Below, piece after piece: positions 49,793-63,747 of a DNA stretch of 64,000 bases (the first letter of the stretch is position 1; every line of letters starts with the position of its first letter). The stretch covers positions 116,945 to 180,944 of the forward strand of contig NPFB01000029.1 of NCBI GenBank assembly GCA_014084085.1, in the 5' to 3' direction. The translations under genes and the position numbers were made by a program. The notes under the pieces were generated by a model that was given only the letters and a program-made list of their open reading frames with translations, was not told the origin of the DNA and ran no database searches. The DNA comes from Hondaea fermentalgiana. Lineage: Eukaryota; Sar; Bigyra; Thraustochytrida; Thraustochytriidae.

Positions 49793-52700
49793 ATGGGAGA
49801 CTCGTTGTCTCCGGCTGAGGAGACAACAGCATCTCCTTTGAAATCTTTGCGCTTGAGCTCCGTCACCGCTGCCGTGGACCAGGTTTGTCTGGAGTACCGA
49901 AAGGTGAGTTTGTAGAGATTCTTGCTGTTGACTGCCAAGATGGGACGGCTGCTCACGATGTAGGCATTGATTGCTTCTACATGGCATTTGCGCATGGAGT
50001 GACTGACCAAAAATATGCTCGCATTTCACGCACAATATGCTCGCATGTCACACACAAGGGCAGAGGTGCCGATGAGCTATGCGCACTATTCCAGAGAGCC
50101 TTGGGGGCGAACTGCGCAGATCCGGCAGTGCTCCTATTCTTGGACGGGCTGGGCGTGGTGGACCACGCCGAGACGCACGAAAGCCTTCGATCGCACGGCA
50201 TTCGTCTGTACAATGTTGCACGGGCCCTGGAACCCGCAAGTCTTCCTGTGCTGCACATGCGCGTCATGGCGGTGCGCTGCATGGAGGCGGGGCACATGGG
50301 GAAACGCACGACGCTCTTGTGCTACATTCGCACAGGCCTCAAAGGGCATGAACTTGGTTCATGTGGGGAAATCGACCAAGTGGAAGGCAACCGTGTTTCC
50401 CTCGCCGCATTTCGACGAGGGTTTGGAATCGTTTCACTCGCAGAGGCGCTAGGGGGAAAGCGATCTCCAGAGGAACTGTCCAAGGCCAGGCGCTGTGGGG
50501 AAATGACACAGGAAGAACATGATTTTGCTGCGAGCGTATTTGTAGGGGCTTTCACATTCACGGAGTTGGAGCTCGCCGAGCGTGACCCCGCACTGCAGCG
50601 TCTGCAGTTTCTTTCAGAGCAATGGTGTGGGGCAATGGAGACGCTTGGAACGCGCGTGCGCGCCTCGTTTCGCAAACAGACCTGGATCGTTGCTCGAAAG
50701 CTTGCTCTTCTCGTCTATGAGCGCGGCGAGCATTTTGAAACGGGACTTGCTCTCTTTGAAGCAATGGAGCGATGGTTTCCTGCCGTGACTTTTGATGAAG
50801 AAGCGAGGCTCGATGATCTGGTGGTGATGGCTGACATGCAGGTTGCGACCGGCAATCGTGGTCTTGCAAGCGTCACGCTCGAGACTGCGCAGGATCTACG
50901 GACAGAATTAGCCTCTCGAAATCTCTCCCCAGAAGAACTTGCGGCAAGCACGCATGTTGTGGACTGGCACAAAGTGCGAGAGCAAGGTAATGAGGATGAA
51001 TTTTCTGGTACAGAGGCCGTAGATCTATTGCGTGCGCGCGTATGCGTGCAAGCCATCAAGGAGGCCGCAGTTCGCGTCAAGCTAACCCTTGCCGAGGTGG
51101 AGGCCCTGAGACCGACACATGCGTTGTCTGAAGAAACGAATGCATCGTACACGTCGGCGGTAACCACTGCACACAATGCTTTTCAAGAATTCCTGGAGAC
51201 CTTGGCAGCATTCTCGAGGTCAATCTTTGCTACGCGAGACGTGAAGCAAGACAAAGGACGAGCAAATTGCGATGCAAGTGCCAAAAGCAATGCACTCGCA
51301 GAGGAGGGTCCCATCGATGAGGTTCCAAGTACGAAGCGAGAAAAGGAAATGGAGGATGCAGCGCACGTACGAGCAAGAGTGTGGACAATTCTCAAGCTCT
51401 CATGCGCGGCTTTTTGCGGCTGTTTTGGCTATGACGAGAGCACCTTTCAAGGCACGTACCTGGACGCCGAGTCTCGCTTTGCAGTTGCAACGAGCGCGCA
51501 AAAGGTATCGATGCGCGTCGGTATTTTGCGAGCACTTCCAGCCTCGGCGGCCTCGCTGACAAATCATGTGCTGGAAGACATTGCGTGCGCATCCCTGGAA
51601 GCTGCGGAATCGGCCGTGCTCTTGCACGAGCTATGGAAACGATTACTGCAGCAGCACAAGGATAAAGATGAGGATGGCGCCGTGACAACGGCACACTTTT
51701 TGCTCTCCTTTTGCGAACACGACGAGGCCGCCGCGGCATATGCGAATCTTGTCATGGCTGAGGCCTTTGGCAGACGCGGCGCATGGAAAGAGGCACTCAT
51801 ATCATGCGAAAAGGCCGCACGCGGCCGCGAAAAACTCGCGGAGGGTGCATGCGCTCGTCTGGCAAGCCTTGCTTTCGAGGCGCAGCTGCGCGCTTCGGAG
51901 ACGCCGGGACGCGGCATCCAGAAAAGTCTGCAAAGGCTTTTGCAAGAAGCTCGCTGCAGCCCTGCGGAGCTTGCGCACTGTGGATCCGTGGCCGCAAGTG
52001 TCGGCGCTCTCGATGAAGTCGCAGCTGTGTTGTCCTCTGATGTATGTGAACGAGATGTGGTTTGGGCACATTTGGTGTTGAGTATTGCGTTGGCCCGTGT
52101 TGGCTTGGTCCCCTCGGCGTTGGCCTTTGATGATGAGTACGAGAACTTGCTCTCTTCTCCAGAGCATGACCGCAGCGACAGCGCGGATGCGAGCAGCTCA
52201 AGCGCAGAAACTTCGGCGTACACAAAGGCCTGTCGCGTGTTGGGGCCCATGCTGCACATGTTTAGCACGACACACAAGGTCGCATGGGCAACGACGACGA
52301 CGAAGCATCATCGCCCCACGCAGCAGGTTGAGGCAAGTTTGCTATGGATCCAAACTGTGAGTTGGCGACTCGCGCACGTTGTCTTGCCCCGACTCCACGC
52401 GAGGCGATTACACGAGGGCTGCCTCGAGGGCAGTCGTGACGACACTTGCGCAAGTGCACGAGTACGCATCGAAGGTCAAATGTACACTCTGTGTGCCAGG
52501 ACAAGCGAGGCGCTTTTGAAAGTCAGCAACCCTCCTGATGAGGAACGTGTTGTGCTTGAGGAGCGCTTGACGGCTGCTGTGCAGCGCAGTATCTGCAGTC
52601 TCGCGGATGTGATGATCGATACTGCTGTTGGTGAAATTGTAGGCGAGCCAGGATTGGCTGTAAAGGATGCTGCGGCATCATTATGCTTGAGCGAGGCTCT

Positions 52701-53250
52701 TCGTGCTGATCTGGAGTGGTCAGAGGAGCGTGCCGAGAAGCAGTCAACTGTGGCGTTGATTGCGCAGTACTTGCTTTCGCCATCGGATCCCCAATTTGTT
52801 TTGCAGTCTGCGAGCAAGATGATGCAGTTTGCGCTATATGGGTTGGGTGCCGGAGACGCCGAAGGGGCGCGGCAGATTCTCCAGCAGGCGTTACAAGTCG
52901 AGTTGGCGGGCGTCCATCCTGATGGCGCGCAGATTGGGAGGCTGCTCGTGCTTCTTGTGAAACATGCTGCAAGCGAAGACGAAGGCGCAAATTGGGCTCT
53001 TCAGGCATGCCAGCTTCGTGATGCCCATCCAACCGCATACATGATGAAGGCCGACCGCAGGTATCTTTCAGCATGGCTTTGGAACGTGGGTGTTCGTAAG
53101 CATCGTGCATGCGACGCGGATGCTGAGAAGGTGCTGCGAAATGCGATTCAAATTCTGGAGCATGTGCCGACGAAGGATGAGGAGGATGGCAAAGCGCAAG
53201 AGTTGGCGAGCCGTCTCAAGGATATTCTGGATGCGTCCTCTTCTCCATGA
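49793..53250 (+). CDS. ZIP4/SPO22/TEX11-like helical-repeat protein, two exons (candidate meiotic gene)
   Basis: The long frame lacks an ATG start. A short exon 1 (49793-49903, MGDSLSPAEE to CLEYRK) ends at AAG|GTGAGT; exon 2 runs 50059-53250 after an ACACAAG acceptor, with a TGACTGAC branch-like site inside the 155-bp intron. The joint is phase 0 and gives 1100 residues. The whole protein is alpha-helical with TPR-like pairs. The early block IRLYNVARALE...LHMRVMAVRCMEAG and the late block SAWLWNVGVRKH...ILEHVP resemble the start and end of plant ZIP4 and mammalian TEX11 in order and spacing. These proteins belong to the ZMM group that promotes class I crossovers on the synaptonemal complex. 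Similarity is low and read by eye, so the name is tentative; the acceptor choice is also tentative. Confidence 0.6.
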
Positions 53251-53837
53251 GTGCATGTATTCTCACGTTAGTGTCCCCAGTCGAGGTATTTTACATTTTT
53301 TGAAAAAGCGCGTGATCAAGCAACCTCAAGATCGCATGGGCAAGCACGGCTTCGTATTGGGCGAGAAAACCTGCGCGGGTTTTTGAACAAAGGGTAGTAC
53401 GACTACCCTGAGACTTGCAATTCGTAGCTTCGAACAACAATCGATCTTTCCTGAGAATTTTTTGTATTGTGCTTTTTGTGCTCGTAAAAGTCAGCTGATT
53501 GACGACGAAATCCAGTTTGGTCTGTGTAGATAAGATACCGATGGTATGGTCTTTGGAGAAGGAGATGAAGATTCTTCTGAGACACCGGTTTCTGGCTACA
53601 ATCGGCAGTCACTCGTAATTTCTTTTTCCAGCCACGGCACGTTGCACTTTTTCGTAACAAGAAAAGATGCAATTTTTGTTGTAGGACATGGCATCGCAAA
53701 GCAAGAAAGAGTTCGCTGTTGGATCTCTCTCTTGAGGGTAATTAAAAAAAAAAGAGAGCCGTGGAAGACAAGAAAAACAAAAGCGCACAAAAGAGACAAA
53801 ATGACTCGACCTGACGTGGTTTCACAAGAACGCGGAC
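53251..53837. other. Convergent spacer
   Basis: AT-rich 3' regions of the two flanking genes. The short plus-strand frame at 53546-53875 lacks motifs and overlaps the dehydrogenase 3' end. No gene accepted. Confidence 0.55.
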
Positions 53838-56320
<2,483 letters not shown>

Positions 56321-57757
56321 ATGGGCGCTCGTCGCAAGACTATGCGCACGCTGGGCGGCGGCAAGCGCAAGACCAAGGCCGAGGCGAGCAAGGAGGAGCA
56401 GCGGCAAGGTCTGAAGAAGGGAAACAAGCAGGACGCGAAGGGCGGGTCCGCCACGACGTCCACGAAGCTGTCGCGGAGGCAAAAGAGGAGAAAGAACCTG
56501 AACTTGGCCCAGGCCACCGGCGTGCAAAGGACGGCGGCACGCAGACTCGGGCTCGGGAACGAGCTTCAGAACGCAAGTATCGGCGGCGGCAGCAGCAGCG
56601 CGGACGACGCCACGGACGAAGGCAGCCTCGGCGTGGAGCGAGATGTAGCATTTTTTGCGGACCGCATCGAGCTCATCCCGATCCAGCAGCTTCTCCCGCC
56701 CGAAGAGGAGGATGAGGCGGCCATTATCGCCAGCAAGTTTATGAGAAACTCCAAGGGCCAGGCGCCGAAGCAATCTGTCAAGGAAGCGTCGAAGAAGGCC
56801 AAGCGTGTCAGCAAGTATGGGGACGCGCCCAAGTCGCACATTGAGATGCTCCAGGAGCACTCGAAGAAGGCCGCAGCTCTGGCTAAGGACCAGCTTGCCG
56901 AGGAGGGCGGAGAAGACGGCGAGGGTGGAGTCGACAACGAGTACAAGCCGTGGGGCTCTGCGCCGCCTGCCCGCAGCATTTCGGAGCTCCGGAAGCGTCT
57001 CCACGCCAAGATGGACCAATTCCGCCAGACCCGGGACCAGGCCGGAGAGTCGAAGTCGCGTGCTGACAAGCGCACGAAGAAGGGCGGCCAAAAGGGAGCC
57101 CAAAACGACAGCGACAGCCACGGTTCCGCAGCGGAGGGTGCGGACGCGGATGAGGCCGCGGAGCGCAAGCTCCGGGAACAGGTCGCGGCAAGCATTTCGC
57201 TTGGCACCATGGTTGAGGATGGGACGACGAAGATTTCGGCCAAGGGCAAGCGCGTCAAGACGCGCAACCTCTTGGATGTGAAGCGCATGCTTCAGCAGGT
57301 GGAGGAGAATAAGGCTGTATTGGAAGAACTCAAGAGCAGCTCGAACCTCGAAGACCGGGAGCGCGCCAAGGACAAGCTCTGGGACCAGATTGAAGAGAAG
57401 GCCAAGGGCGCGATGTTGCCAGAAGCCAAGCATTTGCGCAAGATTGCCAAACGATTGGAAAAGAAGAAGCAAAAGAGTGCTGAGGAATGGGCGAAACGCA
57501 AGCAACAGGTTGAGGACTCGAAGAACGAGCGTCTCGACAAGCGCGACGCGAATGTTGCGCAGGCCAAGCAGCGTCGTATTGAGAACAAACTGAAGAGGAA
57601 GGGTGTTGTGCTCGAAACTACCAAGTCCAAGGACGAAGACAAGAGTGGCGAGCCCGCCAGCAAGGGTACGCGTAATCGCGCCGGCTTCGAGGGAAGGCGG
57701 TCCGGTTTTATCAATGACAAACCTGCCGCCAAGTCGAAGCGTCCAAAGAAGGCGTGA
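56321..57757 (+). CDS. SURF6: SURF6/Rrp14-family nucleolar ribosome-biogenesis protein
   Basis: 478 residues, extremely rich in Lys and Arg. The amino-terminal part is a basic disordered leader (MGARRKTMRTLGGGKRK). The SURF6 domain is marked by SISELRKRLHAKMDQFRQTRD (about 216-240), the long charged helices AEEWAKRKQQVEDSKNERLDKR and RRIENKLKRKG, and the family ending RAGFEGRRSGFIN. SURF6/Rrp14 acts in the nucleolus in early assembly of ribosomal subunits. A recognisable domain near 140-170 (SKYGDAPKSHIEMLQEHSKK) precedes it. Start is the first ATG of the frame. Divergent from ADH5, probably sharing its promoter region. Confidence 0.88.
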   Translation: MGARRKTMRTLGGGKRKTKAEASKEEQRQGLKKGNKQDAKGGSATTSTKLSRRQKRRKNLNLAQATGVQRTAARRLGLGNELQNASIGGGSSSADDATDEGSLGVERDVAFFADRIELIPIQQLLPPEEEDEAAIIASKFMRNSKGQAPKQSVKEASKKAKRVSKYGDAPKSHIEMLQEHSKKAAALAKDQLAEEGGEDGEGGVDNEYKPWGSAPPARSISELRKRLHAKMDQFRQTRDQAGESKSRADKRTKKGGQKGAQNDSDSHGSAAEGADADEAAERKLREQVAASISLGTMVEDGTTKISAKGKRVKTRNLLDVKRMLQQVEENKAVLEELKSSSNLEDRERAKDKLWDQIEEKAKGAMLPEAKHLRKIAKRLEKKKQKSAEEWAKRKQQVEDSKNERLDKRDANVAQAKQRRIENKLKRKGVVLETTKSKDEDKSGEPASKGTRNRAGFEGRRSGFINDKPAAKSKRPKKA

Positions 57758-58159
57758 GCGTGAGTGAGCCAAACATGCCAGCATTGTGTCTAATCAAAAT
57801 CTGCTATTCTACCCTTTTCTTTTTTGTGTGGCAAAAACGTTCTTTGGAATGTTAAGCTTGCAAAGGCATTGTTGCTTTTAGCGAAGCGATCACCACCATA
57901 AGCTCCTTCACGATTGCGATTGCGCCTGAATGCTATGGTTCACTAAATACTGCGAGCTTCCTGAGAGACAGACAGGCCGGTCTTAAGAATGCTGCCCAAA
58001 GCGCTTGTTTCTTATCTTTGCTAAGCGACGCTATGCAGCTTCTCTTGGGCGCAAACTTTATCAAGCTTGTTGACGCAAAGTCTGGTAAGCTCATCTTGAA
58101 GAGCATCGTCGATTACAAGCATTGCTCTTGCACCTGGCCGCCTATGCAAGACGAGTTTG

Positions 58160-58530
58160 AAGGAGAGAAGCAAAGAGACACTATCGGCAAGCTCACCAAC
58201 AACAAGTAAGCCGACTTTGAGGGAATCAAGATGCCGACAACGAGCGCAGAAAATTAGCAAGCATTGCGTTTGCATCTTGCCTTGTGATCATTAACGAGCA
58301 GACCAACAATGCAGGACTGTCAAGTTCAAAGGAGAGGAGCAAAGAAACACTATCGGCAAGCTCACCAACAACAAGTAAGCCGACTTCCTTGTGATCATTG
58401 ACGAACAGCCCAACAACGCAGGACTGTCAAGTCCAAAGGAGAGAAGCAAAGAGGCAATCAAGAAGTTCACCAAACAACTAGTTAGCCTCTGCGCTATCTC
58501 GCCGACTTTGAGGAAATCAAGATGCTGACA
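58160..58530. repeat. Cluster of degenerate direct repeats (~60-107 bp units)
   Basis: The block AAGGAGAGAAGCAAAGA occurs near 58160, 58329 and 58435; CTTGTGATCATT near 58281 and 58388; and CCGACTTTGAGG with AATCAAGATGC near 58211 and 58502. Copies 1 and 2 share CTATCGGCAAGCTCACCAAC and more. Confidence 0.85.
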
Positions 58531-60516
58531 AAGCACTTGCTGAAAAAGCACTTCTTGACTTCGCTCACTACGAGCTACGCGTCCTCAAGAGGAAGAGGAC
58601 GATAAGCATCATTTTGACTGAAGGGCAAAAGATCGAAAGTTCCGCAAGCCAGAGAGTTAAATGTACACGAACAAGAATGTGTTTCGCGAGTGACGAGGCG
58701 ACGGAACTCCCAACCTCCAAGAGCGACGCAGGCGCAAGCAGCAGTGCAGCATGCAGTTCCGACGACGAGCGAAACTGCGCGCACACGGCTCGACCTCGGC
58801 ATTTCGCAAAAGAAAGTGTGGACGCTTCCAACTGCTGCTATTCGTAACGAGGTATACGTGACAAAAATGTTTCTCGGCCGACCAGGCAGAAATTATATAA
58901 GACTTGAGCCTTGTCGCAACGCGAGGTGCAGTGAGGCGGACTTTCTTCTTTCTCTTTCGCATCATCAAGGTCTTTCTATTCTATTCTATTCTTTTCCTTT
59001 CTTTTTTTCTCCTTTCTTTCAATATTTTTTTCTTTCTTTTATGGTGTTCTGTTTGTTGTTCTCGCGCTCGTGCAGGCTGGCAGCGGGGCCGGTCGCTCTG
59101 CATCGCATCTCGCGTGTCGACAGCGACCGCGAGTCGGACGCATCGACGCCTCGCGGGTCGCCTCGATTTCTCACGCACCGATCGCACGCACGCACGCACG
59201 CAGACGATGCTGCTGTGCTCGCTGTCCTCAAGAAAAGCTTCTTCCTCGTCTCCATGCCTTCAAGTTGGCAGCTCGTGGGCGCGAAACTTCGCGGATGCCG
59301 GTGCTGTTGCCGATGATGGTGAAGACGATGGTACGATCGACTGGCCAGCTGGCTGGTGCAGCCAGCTGCAGATGGTGGCTGGCTCGCGGACCGGAGAAGC
59401 TTGCTTCATTTCAGTGGCTGCGAGCGCGGGAAGCGCCGCAAGGTTCCTGCAGCAGCAGAGGAAAGAAAAGAAACTCCGGCGCTCGACCGTCCGGGGAATT
59501 TGGATCGCGGACGCGACTTCTTTGTCGATATAACCCTTCCTCGCGGTACGAGCAGCAAGGCTCTTTGGACTTTCTCTGGAGACCATTCGTCGAAGGCACG
59601 AAGGATCGAAGAAAGGAAAGATTGCAGAAAGCGCGAGCCAAGGCGTGAAGGAAGGAATAGACGGTCGACGGCTGGTAGCAAGGTAGGTTTGCAGCTAGCC
59701 TAGTCTACCGTCGTCCGGCGCCCGCTCGACGGCGGTCGGTCGATGGTTGGGAGCTTCGTGTCTCCATGATCCAGCGCAGCGCAGTTGTTTCGGCGCCGCT
59801 GCGATCCGGGGATTATCGCTTTGTCGGAGGGATGGATGTTTGCTTCTCCATTTCATACCCACCCAGGTCTCCCGGCGGCGCGATCCTGCGTCTGGGATGG
59901 AAAAAAGCGGCGCCGAGACGACACGCTCCGACGCGCGTCTTCTGCTGGCTGCTGCGTCTTCTGGCTGCTGCGAGCGCGGCCGGGCTCGCAGTGCAGACGT
60001 CGACCTTCTCTCGCGCGCACGCACTGGCGCCATTGCGTGCGCAACCCCGAATCCCGCGTTCGCGGTCCCGCCGCGGACCATCCGCCGGCGCGTCGACACA
60101 CACCACTAATACCACGCACCCAATTCGAGCCTGCCGCCCGAACCGAGCCGCGGCGCCTCGAAGCTCGCCTCCGGGCTCCCTCCACCCGTGCTGCGCGGGG
60201 CTCCAGCAGCACGCCGCGCGAGTCCTCGCTCGCGTCGCTTCTGCGGCCTCGCTGGGACCTGCTGCTCTTGGAGCCCAGGTTTTCCGCGAGCTGCAGCTGC
60301 AGTTGCAGCTGCTGCTAGCCATCGATCGATCCCTTCTCGAGGAAAGAGAGGACCATCACTGGCAGCAGCCTAGCAGCTGCTCTCGTTTTACCCTTGGCAA
60401 GCCGGGGCGAAACGCAGTGACGAGTCAGTTCGCCGCCCTCGCGGTCATCACGAACAAAGCCAACGTCGCGCACCCTGCCGACCACCCACCGTCCTAGGCT
60501 GCAAACTTCGCTCAGA

Positions 60517-60610
60517 CTCGACCTCGACCTCGACCTCGACCTCGACCTCGACCTCGACCTCGACCTCGAGCTCAAGCTCAAGCTCGAGCTCAAGCTCGAG
60601 CTCGAGCTCT
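60517..60610. repeat. Hexanucleotide array (CTCGAC)n then (CTCGAG/CTCAAG)n
   Basis: About nine perfect CTCGAC copies pass into alternating CTCGAG and CTCAAG units. Confidence 0.9.
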
Positions 60611-61127
60611 CTTCCCTCGCGTCCTCCGGCCCGGTTCGAGATCCGGGTCCCTGCCCTGCCGTCCTCGTCTCGCTCGCGCTTTCGCCGGCGCGTCCGTTTC
60701 GCGGGTCGGGGCGCGGCGCGGCGGCCGCTTCGCTTGCGGGGCCAGGCAGGACGGCGGCCCGGCCGGCCGCGGCGTCGTGACGGTGGCTGCGGCCGCTGCG
60801 GCGCGAGAACGAACTTTGCGACGGAAAGGAAAGAAGGGAAGAACTAGCCTGCGGGTCGCGGCTTTCGCGGATACGGCTGTTCCAAGTGGGGAGGCGAGGT
60901 CGCCTTGGAACGGCCGCGTTCCAACTAACAATGTAAGCTAAGCTGAGAGACCGTGGCCGTGGACGACGCGGGCGGAGGATAGCCAGCCAGCCAGCCAGCC
61001 GTCCGGCCAGCCAGGTGGAGGAGCCCGAGAGCGCTTGCGGAGGGGTGCTTCTTCGAGTTTGTGATTGATAATGGTGTTGTTGGATTTACAGTTGCTTGCT
61101 TGAGAAGGCCGGGTGGAGGAGTGATGG

Positions 61128-61157
61128 CAAGAAGAAGAAGAAGAAGAAGAAGAAGAC
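61128..61157. repeat. (AAG)n microsatellite
   Basis: About ten AAG triplets downstream of the orphan coiled-coil gene. Confidence 0.85.
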
Positions 61158-61392
61158 GATGATGATGGTGTCTTGGGGCGCCAAGGCGGCTGGGTTGTGG
61201 GCCAGCAAGAGAGAAGAGTTGGTCGTTGGTCGTCATTGTCAGAGAGATAGATCAATTTCATCTAGATTATTTGGTCATTTGTCATCAGCGTCAGTGTCAA
61301 CACAGAAAAGTTGGTCGAGGTTTGTGAAAGAGGGGGATGTATGCAACAGATTGGGGAGGGCGCAGCGCAGTCGCTCGCTTTGCTCCGCTCGC

Positions 61393-62298
61393 TCATGGGG
61401 TCGAGGGCGCGACAGCGGCGGCACGCGGCGTGGAGAAATCGTGAACAACTTCCCGCTGGCGCTGGCGCTTCTTGGCGCGCTCGACGTGGTCGAGCAGGTC
61501 GGCGAGGTGGTTGGGCCGGCTGATCCGGAAGCCCTCGGCGAGCGAAGCGGGGCGCTTCTCTCCGGCGGCGCTCTGAACGTCCGAGGCGTGGGTGTCGGTC
61601 TTATCCGAGGCCTCGGAGCGGTCGTCGGCGTGGGTGTCCGGGTTGCGAATGACGCGCTTGATGATGCCAAAGCCGCGTTGTGCGGCGTCCTGGACCTTGC
61701 CGATGAGGGTGTCGATCTGATGCTTTGCGAGGTCGGCGTCGAGGTCGCGGATAAGGATCTGCAGCATGTCAAAGACGAGCTTGGGCGATCCCATGCGCTT
61801 GATCTCGGTCTTGATAACGCTGGCGACGTGGCGGAGCGAGGCGGCCTCGTCCTTGGTGGTGCGGAGGATGCCGCACATGGAGGCGAGGTGGGCGACGAGC
61901 ACCCAGCTGAGAGCGCGGATGGACTGCATCTGCCTCGAGACAACAGTGGCGACGATGGGGCTGTCCTTGAGGGCCTCGCCGGTCTTGACACAGTTCTGGA
62001 GCATGGCCTCGACGACCTCCTCGTTGCGCTCGAGCGCGGCGCGGAAGACAACCTCGCGCTCGGCCCAAGACATGGCGAGGACGGCGCGGGTGGTGGTGAG
62101 GTCCTTTTCGGCGGCGAGGAGCATCATCTCCTTGCGGAGCTTCTCGAGGCGGTCGGCGGCGGCCTTGGCCGCCTCGGCCTCGAGCTTGCGCTTCTCCGAG
62201 GCGGCCTCGGCGTCGCGGCGCTCCTGCTCCTCGGCGCAGACTGCGAGCAGCTGCTCGAGCCTGTCGTTGGCCTCGCTGCGTGCGCGCTTGACTCCCAT
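61393..62298 (-). CDS. Orphan coiled-coil protein
   Basis: 301 residues. The first 70 form a strongly charged coiled coil (EERRDAEAASEKRKLEAEAAKAAADRLEKL). The next 130 are helical and look folded (REVVFRAALERNEEVVEAML, SRQMQSIRALSWVLVAHLASM, SVIKTEIKRMGSPKLVFDMLQILIRDLDADLA). The last 100 are polar with basic stretches (AKKRQRQREV). No family is recognised. Codons end mostly in C or G, as in the well-supported neighbours, and amino-acid composition is natural, so it is taken as real rather than the overlapping plus-strand frame, which begins with poly-Lys from an AAG repeat. No signal or membrane segment. Confidence 0.7.
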   Translation of the reverse strand: MGVKRARSEANDRLEQLLAVCAEEQERRDAEAASEKRKLEAEAAKAAADRLEKLRKEMMLLAAEKDLTTTRAVLAMSWAEREVVFRAALERNEEVVEAMLQNCVKTGEALKDSPIVATVVSRQMQSIRALSWVLVAHLASMCGILRTTKDEAASLRHVASVIKTEIKRMGSPKLVFDMLQILIRDLDADLAKHQIDTLIGKVQDAAQRGFGIIKRVIRNPDTHADDRSEASDKTDTHASDVQSAAGEKRPASLAEGFRISRPNHLADLLDHVERAKKRQRQREVVHDFSTPRAAAVAPSTP

Positions 62299-63700
62299 CT
62301 TCGCTTTCTCTTCTTCTCCTCCTCCTTCTCCGAGAGCAGACGGTCGCGATGGGATGCGGCGCGCTTGGCTTGGCGTGGCTGGGCTAAGCTTTGCTTGCTT
62401 CGCCTTGGCTTGGCTTGGCTTGGCTTGGCTTGCGCGGGGGGTTGCGGGTTTGGACCTCGCCGCGTGGGGTCGGGCCGACTCGTGAAGCTTCGCGGGCGCG
62501 GGCGCGGCTAGCTCGCTGTCGGGTCTGGCTCAGCGTCGGATGGATGTACGAATGGGCTTTGGCTCTGCTGGCTGGCTGGCTTCGGGCTCAGGACTTCGTT
62601 CGCGGTTTGCCGCCCGCCGGGGCGAGCTGACTCGGACCGCCCGCCAGCGCGCACTGCTTGCTCCTGCGCCGTTCTTTCTTTCCTTTTCCTTTTTCTTTTC
62701 TTTTTCCTTTTCCTTTTCTGTTTCCTTTTCTGTTTTCTTTTTTTCTTTTCTTTTCTTTTCTTTTGGCTGCCGCTGGCTGCGTTTTTGGGGTTCCTCCTTC
62801 CGTCCGTCCGTCTGTCTGCACGCCGCGTCGCCGACCTTTGTTTTCTTTTACTTTCCTTTTTTATCCAAGAAAGAAAGTTTTTAGAGTTTTCTTTTCTTTT
62901 CTTTCTTTTCTTTTCTTTTTTGTTTTCTTTTTGAAGCTTTTTATTTCGTTTTGTTTTCCCGGCCCGAGGCGCGTTCTTTGGCGCGCAAAAGGCCGCGGCC
63001 GCGGTGAAATGCAGGGCAGGAATGAAAGCGGTGACGCGGAGCAGGAGCGAAGGCCTCCCTCCATCTGCCAGCCTGCCTGCGCCACGGCCGGACTCATTAG
63101 GGCACAGCTCACCGCTCCTCTCCCGTCCCCCCTCCCGCCTCCTCCCGCGTAGGACCGGCCCCGCCCGAGGAAGGGACGCGGCAGAGGGGGAGGAGAGAGG
63201 GAGGGAGGGAGGGGAGGAGAGAGACGGGCCCGCGAGGCGACGCGACGCATCGACACGAGTCCAAGTCTCGCCCTTTGGCAGGCCGTCCGCACTAAAACGG
63301 GGCCCGGGAAAGGGGGGATCGGCCGGCGTCCCCGCGTACGTCCTTGCTCCGCAGAGAGCGAGAGAGAAGATGCAGCAGCAGCAGCAGGGCATGTATGTAT
63401 GTACGTATGTGCGCGCGCACGCACGCAAGCGCGCCGTACGTCTCGCAGCAGGCTGCGCATCGTGGCGCATTACCGGCACGCGTTACCGGCATAGTACGTA
63501 CGCCCGCTCGCGCGCTCGCGCGCATGCATGCGCAGCCAAGGCAAGGCAAGCCAAGGCAAGGCAAGCCAAGGCACGCGCCCTAATTCTCTCGCCAGCGCGC
63601 CGGTGAGGGCAAGAAAAGGTCGCAGGCAGGCAGGCACATGCAGGCTGCGGCGCCCGAGAGCGGCCCGTCTGCCGTTCTCTCGTTCCCTGCCACTTTCTTG

Positions 63701-63747
<47 letters not shown>

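Larger units (their letters stand above)
57758..61392. other. 3.6 kb spacer with degenerate repeats and no recognised gene
   Basis: Holds a degenerate ~107-bp repeat cluster (58160-58530), a T-rich tract (about 58980-59042), and a CTCGAC/CTCGAG hexamer array (60517-60610). Several frames exceed 100 codons on both strands between 58690 and 60930, but they are Arg/Ser/Ala-rich, overlap each other and show no family motif. A non-coding transcript or a lineage-specific gene with small exons cannot be excluded. Confidence 0.55.

Noticed and set aside
49435..50010. 191-codon minus-strand frame
   Set aside because: Overlaps exon 1 and the intron of the ZIP4-like gene; no family motif.
60620..60645. 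T-arm-like GGTTCGAGATCC
   Set aside because: The loop would be eight bases and the upstream sequence is a hexamer array with no D or anticodon arm.
61096..62511. 471-codon plus-strand frame overlapping the orphan coiled-coil gene
   Set aside because: It starts with a poly-Lys microsatellite and has Gly/Val/Leu-rich antisense composition; the minus-strand frame has natural composition and codon use.
62658..63152. Phe/Leu-rich frame resembling a membrane protein
   Set aside because: It is a direct reading of a pyrimidine microsatellite tract.
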